From: Akkermansia sp. | GTDB lineage: Bacteria > Verrucomicrobiota > Verrucomicrobiia > Verrucomicrobiales > Akkermansiaceae | Reading direction: 5' to 3' | Assembly: GCA_024405415.1 (NCBI GenBank) | Contig: JAKSOV010000004.1 | Coordinates: 1 to 52,158 of the forward strand | DNA: 52,158 bases | Shown here: positions 14,466-21,943 of the stretch, piece after piece | Layout of the letters: each line of letters opens with the position of its first letter | Position numbering within the stretch: the stretch's first letter is position 1 | Made by a program: the position numbers and the translations under genes | Notes under the pieces: model-generated | Database searches by the model: none | Told to the model about the DNA's origin: nothing | Seen by the model: the letters and a program-made list of their open reading frames with translations, nothing else

Positions 14466-15407
14466 TCAGAGCGTTTTCCACGGCTGAGCCGCCAACAGCT
14501 CATCAAAGCCGAGGCCCGTGCCTGCGGGCGGCACAAAGTCGGGGGTAATATCAAGACCCAGAGCCTCAGAGAAGTCATTGGGCTTGTAGATATTCTGCGT
14601 CACCAAACCGCACAGGGGCACCTCGTTCTCGGGCTTGTCATTGTAGAAAAGCGCTGCATTATAGGCTGCCCAGCATTGGCCGATGGGGTGGTCCATGTTG
14701 TTCTGGAATACGGGGTGGCCCGTATTGCTGTGGTGGCGGGCAGGCTTCACGATGCGCATCATGGGCTTGCTGGTGCGGGCGGGGATGTGGCCCTCCGTCA
14801 CAGGCATGTCATAGCCGAGGGGCATGCCGGCATCTTGGAGCTGCTGCCATACGGTCACATCGTAGGCGCAGGGGTCCTCCACATAATCGATGCGCTGCTT
14901 CATGGCATCGGAAAGCTCCTCCCAGAACTTGAGTGCCGCCTCGGGGGAAAGGGTGCAGTTGAAATCCACGCGCCACTTCCAATCGGGCACCATGGCGGCC
15001 AGATTCACCAAACGGTCCACTGTGGCGGCAATCTTGGGAATCACCTTGATTTTACCCACACGGAAGCCTTTCTGGTGCAGGTTGTACACCTGAGAGGGCG
15101 TGGCGCTCACCGTGAGCGTGGCGTGGCTGCGGGGAATGCGCAGGCCCGAGAAAAGGTTGACGCCCTTGGCACGGGCCTCGCCGTCAATCTCCATGCACTT
15201 GAGCGCGCGCTCACCGAGGCGCAGCGGCGTGCCGTCGCGCAGGGCATCCAGCTCATATTCCAGCGGGGCGTCACCCAGCTCGGGCCAGGCCTGCAAACAG
15301 GCGTAACCGCCGTTGTCACCGCGCAGCAACACGCCCTCGCGGGGCTGGGCTGCGGAACGGGCGCTCAGCGCGCCGACAGGATACAAGGTGTAAGGGCAAT
15401 ACTGCAT
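14466..15407 (-). CDS. menC: o-succinylbenzoate synthase-like enolase-superfamily protein
   Basis: 313 residues with the enolase-superfamily C-terminal barrel: a Lys-x-Lys pair in VGKIKVIPK, the first metal ligand in VDFNCTLS, the second in IDYVEDPCAYD, then LGYDMP and the second-side lysine in RIVKPA. This order fits MenC, which dehydrates SHCHC to o-succinylbenzoate in menaquinone synthesis; menA in this window (33720) shows that the classical pathway is plausible. The superfamily also includes dipeptide epimerases and N-acylamino-acid racemases, so function is probable, not certain. The N-terminal capping domain (MQYCPYTLYPVGALSARSAA) is as expected. No other men genes are adjacent. Confidence 0.75.
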   Translation of the reverse strand: MQYCPYTLYPVGALSARSAAQPREGVLLRGDNGGYACLQAWPELGDAPLEYELDALRDGTPLRLGERALKCMEIDGEARAKGVNLFSGLRIPRSHATLTVSATPSQVYNLHQKGFRVGKIKVIPKIAATVDRLVNLAAMVPDWKWRVDFNCTLSPEAALKFWEELSDAMKQRIDYVEDPCAYDVTVWQQLQDAGMPLGYDMPVTEGHIPARTSKPMMRIVKPARHHSNTGHPVFQNNMDHPIGQCWAAYNAALFYNDKPENEVPLCGLVTQNIYKPNDFSEALGLDITPDFVPPAGTGLGFDELLAAQPWKTL

Positions 15408-15413
15408 GCTTTT

Positions 15414-15442
15414 TATTAAATCAAAAATCGTGCGGATGTCAC
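15414..15442 (-). promoter_or_regulatory. predicted promoter of the MenC-like gene
   Basis: Reverse-strand GTGACA (15437-15442), 17 bp, TTAATA (15414-15419), ending 6 nt before the ATG. It lies in the short gap after the thiE stop. Confidence 0.4.
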
Positions 15443-15462
15443 GCTCATTCTGCGGCTCTCGC

Positions 15463-16098
15463 TCAAAAAGAGGCGAGTTGTCCGATGATGGTTTGAGCTG
15501 CTGCGGCGATATCCGGCTGCCGCAGCAGCCACGAAACGATGACCACGCGACGTGCGCCTGCCGCCTTCACAGCCGGGAGCGTGTCCGCGTTGATGCCGCC
15601 GATGCAAAAGACGGGCATCTCACCCGCGGCGGCCTGCACCGAGGCGATGTCCTGCAGGCCGATGGAGGGGCGTCCGGGCTTGGTGCCCGTGGGGAAAAGA
15701 GGGCCGAAGCCGATATAGTCCGCCCCCTCGGCATAGGCCGCAGCGGCTTGCTCGGGGCTGTGGGTGGAGCGACCGACAATCATCCTGTCGCCCACAACGG
15801 CACGCACGGAGGCGAGGGTACCGCCGTCCTGCCCGACATGTACGGCGTCCGCACCGATTTCCGCCGCCATCTCGGGGTAATCGTTGAGCACGAAGATAGC
15901 CCCGCCCTCGCGGCAGATGCGCTGCATCTTCACCGCCAATTCACGCACGGTCTCAAGAGCCACACCCTTGGCTCGCAGCTGGATGATGCGCACACCGCCC
16001 GCGATGAGCGCTCGCGTGCGCTCCTCCACCTGTTCAGGGCGCGTGTAGCCCATATCGACAATGCCGTACAATCGGCAGCTTTGCAGCAGCGTTCTCAT
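15463..16098 (-). CDS. thiE: thiamine-phosphate synthase
   Basis: Couples HMP-pyrophosphate with thiazole phosphate to make thiamine phosphate. 211 residues, TIM-barrel size of ThiE. Motifs: RIIQLRAKG (pyrophosphate-side), IFVLNDYPEMAAEIGADAVHVGQDGG, IVGRSTHSPEQAAAAYAEGADYIGFGPLFPTGTKP and the phosphate-binding FCIGGINADTLP. The frame extends to 16488, but the start at 16098 is supported by a promoter (TTGCTC, 17 bp, CAGAGT) ending 6 nt upstream and by the family N-terminus (MRTLLQSCRLYGIVD). Divergent from thi4, with back-to-back promoters in an 84-bp gap, so the thiazole and coupling steps may be co-regulated. Confidence 0.95.
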   Translation of the reverse strand: MRTLLQSCRLYGIVDMGYTRPEQVEERTRALIAGGVRIIQLRAKGVALETVRELAVKMQRICREGGAIFVLNDYPEMAAEIGADAVHVGQDGGTLASVRAVVGDRMIVGRSTHSPEQAAAAYAEGADYIGFGPLFPTGTKPGRPSIGLQDIASVQAAAGEMPVFCIGGINADTLPAVKAAGARRVVIVSWLLRQPDIAAAAQTIIGQLASF

Positions 16099-16104
16099 GC
16101 GCCT

Positions 16105-16133
16105 ACTCTGCCACAAAAAGCGTGTCAGAGCAA
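16105..16133 (-). promoter_or_regulatory. predicted thiE promoter
   Basis: Reverse-strand TTGCTC (16128-16133), 17 bp, CAGAGT (16105-16110); 6 nt to the ATG. No room for a TPP riboswitch. Confidence 0.5.
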
Positions 16134-16144
16134 CAAAAAACGCA

Positions 16145-16172
16145 TTGACGGCGGCGGCGGCTGTGGTAGGAT
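16145..16172 (+). promoter_or_regulatory. predicted thi4 promoter
   Basis: TTGACG (16145-16150), 16 bp, TAGGAT (16167-16172), 10 nt before the ATG. Its -35 box is 11 bp from the thiE -35 box on the opposite strand. Confidence 0.6.
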
Positions 16173-16182
16173 GGAGCGCAAC

Positions 16183-16953
16183 ATGGAAACGCTCATCTCT
16201 CAAGGTATCATTGAATCCTATTTCTCGAAATTGACCGGGTGTCTGGAGCTGGATGCCGCTATCGTCGGCGGCGGTCCCTCCGGCATCGTGGCGGCCTATT
16301 ATCTGGCCAAGGCGGGTCACAAGGTCGCCCTCTTTGACCGCAAACTCTCCCCCGGCGGCGGCATGTGGGGCGGCGCCATGATGTTCAACGACATCGTGAT
16401 TCAGGAGGAGGCACTTCCCATCATTCAGGAGCTGGGCCTCACCTACAAGCCCTATAAGGACGGCACCTACATCGTGGATTCCGTGCATGCCACCTCAGGC
16501 CTGCTCTATCAGGCGACGAAAGCGGGCGCCATCATCTTCAACTGCTACTCCGTGGAGGACGTGGTGTACAAGCAGGGCCGCGTGGGCGGCGTCGTGGTCA
16601 ACTGGACGCCCGTGCTCCGCGAGGGGCTGCACGTGGACCCGCTGACCATCATTGCCAAGACCGTGCTGGACGGCACGGGGCACGATTGCGAAATTGCCAA
16701 AACGGTGGCACGCAAGAACGGAGTGAAGCTGAACACGCCCACGGGCGGCGTCGTCGGCGAAATGAGCATGGACGCAGCGGAAGGCGAGCGCTCCACCATC
16801 GACAACACCAAGGAGATTTACCCCGGTCTCTTCGTCTCCGGCATGGCGGCCAACGGCGTGAGCGGCAGCTTCCGCATGGGCCCCATCTTCGGCGGCATGC
16901 TCATGAGCGGCAAGAAAGTGGCCGAGCTCATGGGCGCAGCTATCCGCGGCTGA
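16183..16953 (+). CDS. thi4: thiamine thiazole synthase, sulfide-dependent Thi4 type
   Basis: Makes the thiazole phosphate precursor from NAD and glycine; replaces the ThiG/ThiF/ThiS route. 256 residues. The N-terminal FAD/NAD-like Rossmann motif is AAIVGGGPSGIVAAYYLAKAG (about 25-45), followed by SPGGGMWGGAMMFN. At the position of the sulfur-donating cysteine of yeast Thi4 this protein has His150 (EGLHVDPLTI), as in methanogen enzymes that use free sulfide and turn over repeatedly. The C-terminal VSGMAANGVSGSFRMGPIFGGM is diagnostic. Start 16183 has a GGAG 7 nt upstream and is preferred over the ATG at 16171, which overlaps the promoter. Implies a sulfide-rich, anoxic habitat (inference). 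Confidence 0.93.
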   Translation: METLISQGIIESYFSKLTGCLELDAAIVGGGPSGIVAAYYLAKAGHKVALFDRKLSPGGGMWGGAMMFNDIVIQEEALPIIQELGLTYKPYKDGTYIVDSVHATSGLLYQATKAGAIIFNCYSVEDVVYKQGRVGGVVVNWTPVLREGLHVDPLTIIAKTVLDGTGHDCEIAKTVARKNGVKLNTPTGGVVGEMSMDAAEGERSTIDNTKEIYPGLFVSGMAANGVSGSFRMGPIFGGMLMSGKKVAELMGAAIRG

Positions 16954-17004
16954 TCCGTGGCAAGGCGGCTGCGCGTTCCCCGCAGACGGGGGATTTCCCG
17001 CAAA

Positions 17005-17092
17005 CGAAAAACGGTCTGACGCCATGCGTCAGACCGTTTTCGTTAACGTTGCGGCGTCAGCCGCACTCTATTCCATGATTTGTACTTTGTAC
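17005..17092. repeat. composite repeat, copy E (half element)
   Basis: Between convergent thi4 and tpiA. Contains the terminator hairpin (17008-17040), the right GC module (GCGGCGTCAGCCGC, 17051-17064, then ACTCTATTCC) and two inverted heptads TTTGTAC TTTGTAC (17079-17092), ending 4 bp before the tpiA stop. The left GC module and left heptads are absent; 16954-17004 shows no clear remnant. Confidence 0.85.
17008..17040. terminator. bidirectional terminator hairpin in copy E
   Basis: Arms AAAACGGTCTGACGC and GCGTCAGACCGTTTT around CAT; perfect 15-bp stem, serving thi4 and tpiA. Confidence 0.88.
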
Positions 17093-17096
17093 ATCA

Positions 17097-17858
17097 TCAG
17101 AGGGAAGCCTTGATGATGGCGGCGAAGGAATCGGGCTTCAGAGCAGCACCGCCGACGAGAGCGCCGTCGATGTCGGGCTGGCTCATGAGCTCCTTAGCGT
17201 TAGCGGGCTTCACGGAACCGCCGTACTGCAGACGCACCTTGTCAGCAGCCTCGGCGCCGAAGGTGTCGGCAACAACGCTGCGAATGAAAGCGTGAGCGGA
17301 CTGAGCGTCCTCGGCGGAGGCGGTCACGCCCGTGCCGATGGCCCAAACGGGCTCGTAAGCGATGACGAGGCCGGCCACCTGCTCGGCGGTCAGGCCCTCA
17401 AGACCTTCCTTCACCTGAGAGCCGAGCACGGCCTCAAGCTGGCCACCCTGACGCTGCTCCAGCGTCTCGCCGATGCAGTAGATGGGGATAAGACCGGCGG
17501 CAAGAGCCTTCTTAATCTTCTTGTTGATGTAGGCGTTCGTTTCGCCGTGGTACTGGCGGCGCTCGCTGTGGCCGAGCACGACGTAGGTGCAGCCGAGCTC
17601 GTTGAGCATCGTGGTGGAGATTTCACCGGTGAAGGCACCGTTGTCGCGGTCGCTCACGTCCTGAGCGCCCACGCCGATGCACTTGCAGCCGTTGAGAGCT
17701 TCCATGACGGCAGGAATGGTCACGAAGGGGGGCACAATCACCTTATCGACGGCGATTTCGCAGGTATTCTCGTTCTTGAAGGCGGCGAGGAAGTCCTTGG
17801 CTTCCTTGGGGCCCATGTTCATCTTCCAGTTAGCGGCAATGATGGGGGTACGGGACAT
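17097..17858 (-). CDS. tpiA: triosephosphate isomerase
   Basis: Glycolysis and gluconeogenesis: interconverts DHAP and glyceraldehyde-3-phosphate. 253 residues, full length. Motifs: IAANWKMNMG (substrate lysine), YVVLGHSERR with the catalytic His, AYEPVWAIGTGVTAS with the catalytic Glu and flexible loop, and LQYGGSVKPANAKELM phosphate site. A promoter (TTGACT, 17 bp, TAGGCT) lies 32 nt upstream of the ATG, giving one of the few genes here with a real leader. Monocistronic. Confidence 0.98.
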   Translation of the reverse strand: MSRTPIIAANWKMNMGPKEAKDFLAAFKNENTCEIAVDKVIVPPFVTIPAVMEALNGCKCIGVGAQDVSDRDNGAFTGEISTTMLNELGCTYVVLGHSERRQYHGETNAYINKKIKKALAAGLIPIYCIGETLEQRQGGQLEAVLGSQVKEGLEGLTAEQVAGLVIAYEPVWAIGTGVTASAEDAQSAHAFIRSVVADTFGAEAADKVRLQYGGSVKPANAKELMSQPDIDGALVGGAALKPDSFAAIIKASL

Positions 17859-17890
17859 AGTGATTTAAGTGTCTGTTGTTGACGGAGAGC

Positions 17891-17919
17891 AGCCTACCCC
17901 CGCGGGCTCGCGAAGTCAA
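17891..17919 (-). promoter_or_regulatory. predicted tpiA promoter
   Basis: Reverse-strand TTGACT (17914-17919), 17 bp, TAGGCT (17891-17896). The 311-bp gap 17859-18169 holds this and the promoter at 18083; the AT-rich middle (about 17960-18080) shows no gene. Confidence 0.65.
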
Positions 17920-18082
17920 GCAAAAACAGACGGCTGCGAGGGCGGAACCCCTTGTTCGATATAGGAAACGCTGCAAAAATGGCCGTCCTTTGCTCATTCA
18001 ATAAGTTTGAGAACGCTCAAATAAAATATTCCTTAATAAATGAAACTACGTCGCTTATACAAAAAAAATACAAAATATTCCG

Positions 18083-18110
18083 TTGACGCATACGCCATCT
18101 GTGCTATACT
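18083..18110 (+). promoter_or_regulatory. predicted promoter of the PUR-alpha-like gene
   Basis: TTGACG (18083-18088), 16 bp, TATACT (18105-18110): near consensus. A leader of about 50 nt with a GA-rich stretch (GAGAGAGAGAG) separates it from the ATG. Confidence 0.7.
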
Positions 18111-18169
18111 GAACGACAGAGAGAGAGAGCACACCTATACACAACCCGCTCTCTTCACACAATAAACAC

Positions 18170-18379
18170 ATGGACGACGATATCATCTGCACCGAAAAAA
18201 TCATTGCTGACCGCAAAACGTTTTTCCTCGATCTCAAGAGCAACGCTCGCGGCCGAGTGGTGAGAATCACCGAAAAGGTGAGCTCTAACAGGGACCGCAT
18301 CATGGTGCCCGCGGAGATTCTCGATGATTTCATCGCCGCCCTGCAGGACGTCCGCAAGGCGAACGAGGAACATTCCTGA
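18170..18379 (+). CDS. PUR-alpha-like small nucleic-acid-binding protein (DUF3276)
   Basis: 69 residues. KTFFLDLKSNARGRVVRITE matches the single PUR repeat of bacterial PUR-alpha-like proteins such as the Borrelia homolog, which bind single-stranded DNA or RNA as dimers. The remainder (RIMVPAEILDDFIAALQDV) completes the beta-sheet plus C-terminal helix. Cytoplasmic, probably a global nucleic-acid-binding factor; the target is unknown. It has a near-consensus promoter and a strong terminator, so it is a stand-alone, probably well-expressed gene. Confidence 0.85.
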   Translation: MDDDIICTEKIIADRKTFFLDLKSNARGRVVRITEKVSSNRDRIMVPAEILDDFIAALQDVRKANEEHS

Positions 18380-18412
18380 TTTTCGGTCCCTCGTGCACAC
18401 CTACCCAAGCCG

Positions 18413-18442
18413 CCCGGCTCTTGCGAGCCGGGTTTGTTTTTT
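18413..18442 (+). terminator. rho-independent terminator after the PUR-alpha-like gene
   Basis: Arms CCCGGCTC and GAGCCGGG with TTGC loop, then TTTGTTTTTT. Confidence 0.92.
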
Positions 18443-18575
18443 AGCGGGACGTGGCGTTTTTGTCATAGCTTGAACAGACTTTAAGCTCGACAAGTCACTT
18501 CCCTTGCGCTTAAATAAAGGAGAAGCTGGGCGTGTGTGTGCTACGCCCTCATTCCGTACTCAACACGAACCTTTT

Positions 18576-19880
18576 ATGAATAGTCGACGCATCAAAGTTT
18601 TGGAACTGGGCTGGGAGTTCCCGCCGCTGATTAACGGCGGTCTGGGCGTGGCGTGTATGGGCATCTCCCGTGCACTGTCGTCCAAGGTGGACCTCTCCGT
18701 CATCGTGCCGAAGGCAGACCCCTCCGCCGTGTACGACGGCTTTACGCTCAAGGGCCTGAACAACCTTGACCACGCTACCCTGCGGACGCAGGAGGAAGGC
18801 TACACCTACGAGAGTTTTTCCGTCGTGGGCAAAGCCCCCGTCAATCTCGACCCTTACGCCTGCTGCGAGGGCACACCCGGCCATATCACCTTCACCAAGG
18901 AAGGCAAGCTGCTCTTCAGCAAGGTGCATGAGGCGGACTTGGCCCTCTTCTCCGGCAAGGAAGACCTGTATGCGGGCGACCTCGCGCGCAAGGTGATTGA
19001 GTTCTCCAAAATTTGCGCTGTCATGGCCCGCAGCTATGACTTCGACGTGGTGCACGCGCACGACTGGATGACCTACCTCGCGGGCGTGGAAGTGAAGAAG
19101 GCCACGGGCAAGCCGCTTGTGGTGCATCTGCACGCCTCGCAGTTCGACCGCGCGGGTGCGGATGCCCGCGGCTGGATTTACGACATCGAGAAGTACGGCA
19201 TGGAACAGGCGGATGCGGTGATTCCCGTCTCCAAGTACACGGGTCTTGTGGCCGCGGGGCACTACGGCATCGACCCCTCAAAAATCTTCCCCGTGCACAA
19301 CGGAGCCGATCCCGTGCACGTCTTCCACAGCAAGAAGAAATTCCCCGAAAAACTTGTCCTTTTCCTCGGTCGCCTCACGGCGCAGAAAGGGCCGGAGTTC
19401 TTCCTGCAAATCGCCGCCAAGGTGCTGGAGCAGACGGACAACGTGCGCTTTGTGATGGCCGGCACGGGCGAAAAGCTCCGCCAGCTCATCGAGACAGGGG
19501 CCTTCCACGGCGTGGGCGACAAGTTCCACTTCACGGGCTTCCTGAACAAGCAGAAGGTAAACGAGTTGCTCTCCATGACGGATGTGTACTGCATGCCCTC
19601 CGTCTCCGAGCCCTTCGGTCTGTCCGCGCTGGAAGCCGCGCAGTTCAACATCCCCGCCGTCATCTCCAAGCAGAGCGGCGTGGCCGAGGTGATGAAAGGC
19701 GCGCTGAAGGCGGATTTCTGGGATGTGGACATGATGGCCAAGCACATCATCGACCTCATCACGGACGAAGAACTCTACAAGCGCGTCGCCGAGCAGAGCG
19801 CGCAGGACATCAAGAACTCCAGCTGGGAGACCGCCGCGGACAAGATGATTCGCGTCTATCACCATGTGCTCGGTTGGTAA
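18576..19880 (+). CDS. glycogen-synthase-like glycosyltransferase (GT-B fold)
   Basis: 434 residues. The N-terminus KVLELGWEFPPLINGGLGVACMGISRAL is the sugar-acceptor glycine loop of starch/glycogen synthase-like enzymes; FDVVHAHDWMTYLAGVEVKK follows. The C-terminal domain has LVLFLGRLTAQKGPEFFL and SVSEPFGLSALEAAQ, the Glu-x7-Glu donor-site motif. It probably elongates alpha-1,4-glucan from a nucleotide-glucose donor; CAZy GT4 versus GT5 cannot be settled by eye. The GH57-like gene starts 24 bp downstream, a pairing known from Bacteroidetes glycogen clusters. The frame extends 24 codons upstream, but MNSRRIKVLELGWEFPP fits. The promoter is unclear: TTGTCA, 16 bp, TAAGCT near 18460 is weak. 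Confidence 0.85.
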   Translation: MNSRRIKVLELGWEFPPLINGGLGVACMGISRALSSKVDLSVIVPKADPSAVYDGFTLKGLNNLDHATLRTQEEGYTYESFSVVGKAPVNLDPYACCEGTPGHITFTKEGKLLFSKVHEADLALFSGKEDLYAGDLARKVIEFSKICAVMARSYDFDVVHAHDWMTYLAGVEVKKATGKPLVVHLHASQFDRAGADARGWIYDIEKYGMEQADAVIPVSKYTGLVAAGHYGIDPSKIFPVHNGADPVHVFHSKKKFPEKLVLFLGRLTAQKGPEFFLQIAAKVLEQTDNVRFVMAGTGEKLRQLIETGAFHGVGDKFHFTGFLNKQKVNELLSMTDVYCMPSVSEPFGLSALEAAQFNIPAVISKQSGVAEVMKGALKADFWDVDMMAKHIIDLITDEELYKRVAEQSAQDIKNSSWETAADKMIRVYHHVLGW

Positions 19881-19904
19881 AAACGTTCAACCCACGACCC
19901 ACAG

Positions 19905-21089
19905 ATGAATATCACTCTCACCTTTCACGCGCATCAGCCCAACCGACTGATTCCCTACGACTTCTTCAAAATCGGCGAGCACGCCTTCTATGAGGATGAC
20001 CACCTCAACGGTCGCGTGCTCAGCGAGGTGGCGGAGCGTTGCTACCTGCCCGCCAACCGCATGATGAAGCAGCTTATCGAGCTGACGGATCATAAGTTCA
20101 AGTTTGCGCTCGCGCTCTCGGGCGTGATTCTGGAACAGGCGCACTACCACCGCCCCGATTTGATTGCCTCCTTCCGCGAGCTGGCGGAGACGGGCTGTGT
20201 GGAGTTCCTCGCCATGCCGTACTACGCCTCCCTCGCCTCGCTCTACAGCCCGGCGGAGTTCGCCGAGCAGGTGGAGGAGCATTGCGACCTCATCGAAAAA
20301 CTCTTCGGGCAGCGGCCCACCGTGTTGTGGAACACGGGCATGCTCTACTCCAACGCCATTGCAGCGCAGGCCTATGACATGGGCTTCGAGGGCATCATGG
20401 CCGCGAGCAACGGTCGCATGATGAACAACATGCACGTCAACAACGTGATGTGCGCCCCGCTCATCGCGAAAACAAAGACGCTTCTTCAGAACCGCCACAT
20501 GTCCAACGACCTCGCTAACCGCCGCGTGGATCCGACGTGGAGCGAGTACCCCCTCTCCCCTTACACCTACGCCGACTGGCTAGGGCAACAGGAGGGGCAG
20601 GTCGTCAACATCTCCATGGACTACGAAACGCTGGGTGAACGACAGCCCGACACCACGGGCGTCTTCGAGTTCTGGCGCACGCTGATTCAGACCTGCGTGT
20701 TCAACAATCACACCTTCCTCACGCCCACGGAAGCCGTCCGCACCCTGCCCTCCACGGGCACACTGGACTGCCCCAATCCCCTCACCTGCTCCACCTTCGG
20801 TACCACGACCCACTGGAACGGCAATGTGATGCAGCAGGAGGCTCTCAAGAAGATTTACGCACTGGAGAAGCCCGTGAAGGCCAGCGAGGACCGCGACATG
20901 ATTCACGTCTGGCGCAAGCTCCAAAGTGCCGACCACTTCCACTACATGGAGAAGAGCAACGGCTTCACCCCCTACCCCTCTCCCTACGACGCCTACATCT
21001 ACTACATGAACGCGCTGGCGGATTTGCAGGTGCGTGTCAAGCAGGAGGCCGAGCTGATTCACAAGGCGGATAAAGCCCACACGGCTTAA
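19905..21089 (+). CDS. GH57-like protein lacking the catalytic nucleophile
   Basis: 394 residues of the GH57 alpha-amylase type found next to glycogen synthases. Conserved region 1 is intact (TFHAHQP, H8/H10), and the acid/base region reads NISMDYETLGE with D239. In region 3, however, where relatives read NTELIY with the nucleophilic Glu, this protein reads NTGMLY: Gly145, codon GGC at 20337-20339. The preceding EFLAETYAHS of relatives (from memory) is here EFLAMPYYAS. The protein is therefore probably not a normal retaining hydrolase; GH57-like homologs without catalytic residues have been described. It may bind alpha-glucan or regulate the glycosyltransferase upstream. No signal peptide; cytoplasmic. 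Confidence 0.85.
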   Translation: MNITLTFHAHQPNRLIPYDFFKIGEHAFYEDDHLNGRVLSEVAERCYLPANRMMKQLIELTDHKFKFALALSGVILEQAHYHRPDLIASFRELAETGCVEFLAMPYYASLASLYSPAEFAEQVEEHCDLIEKLFGQRPTVLWNTGMLYSNAIAAQAYDMGFEGIMAASNGRMMNNMHVNNVMCAPLIAKTKTLLQNRHMSNDLANRRVDPTWSEYPLSPYTYADWLGQQEGQVVNISMDYETLGERQPDTTGVFEFWRTLIQTCVFNNHTFLTPTEAVRTLPSTGTLDCPNPLTCSTFGTTTHWNGNVMQQEALKKIYALEKPVKASEDRDMIHVWRKLQSADHFHYMEKSNGFTPYPSPYDAYIYYMNALADLQVRVKQEAELIHKADKAHTA

Positions 21090-21115
21090 GATTTTTATCC
21101 GCGGCCCCCTACAAA

Positions 21116-21148
21116 AAGGGCGGGTGCCTCACGGCACTCGCCCTTCTT
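21116..21148 (+). terminator. probable terminator after the GH57-like gene
   Basis: Arms AAGGGCGGGTGC and GCACTCGCCCTT with one mismatch and a short loop; the T-tract after it is weak. Confidence 0.5.
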
Positions 21149-21281
21149 GCTAACAATCATGAAAAAAACACTATTTAGCGTCTCGCTCTCGCGGGAACTG
21201 AAGATGAGACACACAGCGACGCTCCTCCGTTCAATTCTATTCGTTATATCAGACAAACAAGCGTAAACGGACAGAAAAATC

Positions 21282-21310
21282 TTGTTTTTGCCCTTCAGAA
21301 AAAGCAGAAT
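21282..21310 (+). promoter_or_regulatory. predicted promoter of the flavodoxin-like gene and GH29
   Basis: TTGTTT (21282-21287), 17 bp, CAGAAT (21305-21310), ending 6 nt before the ATG at 21317. Confidence 0.5.
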
Positions 21311-21316
21311 AGGCCC

Positions 21317-21943
21317 ATGCACGTTATCCTTGTCAACGGCAGCCCGCACCGCGATGGCTGCACCGCCACCGCCCTCGCCGAAGTCGCCCGCATGCTGGAG
21401 GCCGACGGCATTTCCACGGAAACGATTTGGCTGGGCGTCAAGCCCATCATGCCCTGCCTCGCCTGCGGCAAGTGCTACGCCACCAAACGCTGCTGCAACG
21501 ATGATGTGGTCAACGAGTTCCTCGCGAAGGCGGAGACCGCGGACGGATTCGTGTTCGGCAGCCCCGTCCATTATGCTGCCGCCAGCGGTCAAATCACCAC
21601 CTTCCTCGACCGCGCCTGCTTCGGCAAGAAAAAGATTTTCCAAGGCAAGCCCGCAGCCGCGGTCGTCAGCTGCCGCCGCGGCGGCGCGGCCTCGGCTTTC
21701 GACCAGCTCAACAAGTATTTCACCATCAACTGCATGCCCGTGGTCTCCTCCCAGTACTGGAACATGATTCACGGCTCGAACGCCGAGGAAGCAGCCCGGG
21801 ATGAGGAAGGCATGCAGACCATGCGCACACTCGGCCGCAATATGTCGTGGCTGCTGCGCTGCATCGAGCTGGGCAAGCAGAACGGCGTCCCCTTCCCGCA
21901 GCAGGAGAAAGTTATTTTCACCAACTTTATGGACGGCAAATGA
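21317..21943 (+). CDS. flavodoxin-fold NAD(P)H-dependent oxidoreductase
   Basis: 208 residues of the NADPH-dependent FMN reductase type. The N-terminus HVILVNGSPHRDGCTATALAEV is the FMN-phosphate loop; DGFVFGSPVHYAAASGQITTFLDR is the second FMN loop. A Cys cluster (PCLACGKCYATKRCC, about 51-65) is typical of the iron-sulfur-flavoprotein-like branch and may be redox active. The physiological substrate is unknown. Its last bases overlap the GH29 start (ATGA), so it is translationally coupled to a fucosidase, an unusual pairing for which I see no clear biochemical reason. Confidence 0.88.
   Translation: MHVILVNGSPHRDGCTATALAEVARMLEADGISTETIWLGVKPIMPCLACGKCYATKRCCNDDVVNEFLAKAETADGFVFGSPVHYAAASGQITTFLDRACFGKKKIFQGKPAAAVVSCRRGGAASAFDQLNKYFTINCMPVVSSQYWNMIHGSNAEEAARDEEGMQTMRTLGRNMSWLLRCIELGKQNGVPFPQQEKVIFTNFMDGK

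Noticed and set aside
16099-16182. TPP riboswitch upstream of thiE or thi4
   Set aside because: The whole divergent gap is 84 bp, with both promoters close to the start codons; no THI-box sequence is visible.
17930-18000. tRNA-like segment (GTTCGAT near an AAACG run)
   Set aside because: No acceptor stem, D arm or anticodon arm can be paired around the T-loop-like motif.
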